From the NCBI RefSeq assembly GCF_022129445.1, contig NZ_JADQAQ010000004.1:21846-85845 (forward strand): 64,000 nucleotides of DNA, read 5' to 3'. The stretch's first letter is position 1, and the number at the start of each line of letters is the position of its first letter. The stretch is from Photobacterium sp. Ph5. GTDB taxonomy: Bacteria > Pseudomonadota > Gammaproteobacteria > Enterobacterales > Vibrionaceae. Below, piece after piece: positions 63,977 through 64,000 of this stretch. Position numbers and translations under genes: made by a program. The notes under the pieces are model-generated. The model ran no database searches. It had not been told where the DNA came from and saw only the letters and a program-made list of their open reading frames with translations.

Positions 63977-64000
63977 TGGTGCTCGCTACTGGACTCGAAC
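63977..64000 (-). tRNA. tRNA, 3' part only (identity not visible)
   Basis: On the minus strand the bases read GTTCGAGTCC, then a seven-base acceptor strand AGCGAGC, discriminator A and CCA. The T loop TTCGAGT and encoded CCA mark a tRNA. The anticodon is beyond the window end. Confidence 0.88.

Noticed and set aside
1..64000. CRISPR arrays, insertion sequences and phage genes
   Set aside because: No regularly spaced repeats, transposase-like or integrase-like proteins, or phage structural proteins were seen on either strand.

Overview
The window reads as chromosomal DNA from a gammaproteobacterium of the family Vibrionaceae, most likely Photobacterium or a close relative. This is inferred from protein resemblance recalled from memory and from the low-to-moderate GC look, not from a search. 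The pointers are UhpT, UhpA, AsnS, Mlc, LutA and PbpC sequences close to the enteric versions, DUF2982 and DUF6404 proteins typical of vibrios, a flavin reductase resembling Vibrio fischeri FRase I, and a large M66 mucinase-like protease with chitin-binding-type modules. No prophage, integrase, transposase, CRISPR array or rRNA was seen, so this looks like ordinary backbone with several small lineage-specific inserts.

Layout. 1-3.0 kb: end of a redox/iron-type cluster (C-terminal part of a DUF1111 di-haem protein, imelysin lipoprotein, DUF1513 protein). 3.2-6.4 kb: cell-wall trio ldtD-mepK-gloC, in the same order as in enterics. 6.8-11.9 kb: hexose-phosphate uptake, uhpT followed by uhpABC. 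11.8-15.1 kb: DUF2982 protein, a lysine-rich winged-helix protein, an unknown 101-residue protein and aspC. 15.2-19.0 kb: a crotonase-family enzyme and a divergent diguanylate cyclase/phosphodiesterase pair. 19.1-22.9 kb: asnS, queE, mlc. 22.9-28.6 kb: lactate uptake and oxidation (lldP-lutABC) followed by a LysR regulator. 29.2-31.2 kb: an ECF sigma factor with its ChrR-type zinc/cupin anti-sigma factor and a LON-domain protein. 31.3-36.6 kb: the divergent biotin cluster bioA/bioBFCD with a BirA-type operator between the two arms. 36.6-41.2 kb: small unknown genes, htpX and an MFS permease. 41.3-45.7 kb: a pair of related CxxC proteins, one in an apparent operon with an Ap4A-phosphorylase-like HIT protein, plus tRNA-Ser, a PAS chemoreceptor and a nitroreductase. 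45.9-52.2 kb: envelope proteins, including a di-haem peroxidase coupled to an unknown secreted protein, a C69 dipeptidase and two unknown membrane proteins. 52.4-59.3 kb: thioester alpha-2-macroglobulin overlapping pbpC. 59.4-62.7 kb: the M66 protease. 62.8-63.8 kb: thiD under a TPP riboswitch. The window ends inside a tRNA on the minus strand.

Functional themes are envelope maintenance and defence (LdtD, MepK, A2M/PbpC, dipeptidase), scavenging of host- or environment-derived carbon (hexose phosphates, lactate, mucin- or chitin-associated substrates), cofactor synthesis (biotin, thiamine, queuosine) and stress or second-messenger sensing (ECF/ChrR, c-di-GMP pair, chemoreceptor, dinucleotide polyphosphate turnover). 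No complete novel system could be demonstrated. The best candidates for undescribed biology are the CxxC paralogue pair with its HIT-protein partner, the peroxidase with a coupled secreted protein, the unusual zinc motif of the M66 protease, and two small genes found by reading the gaps (53 and 35 codons).
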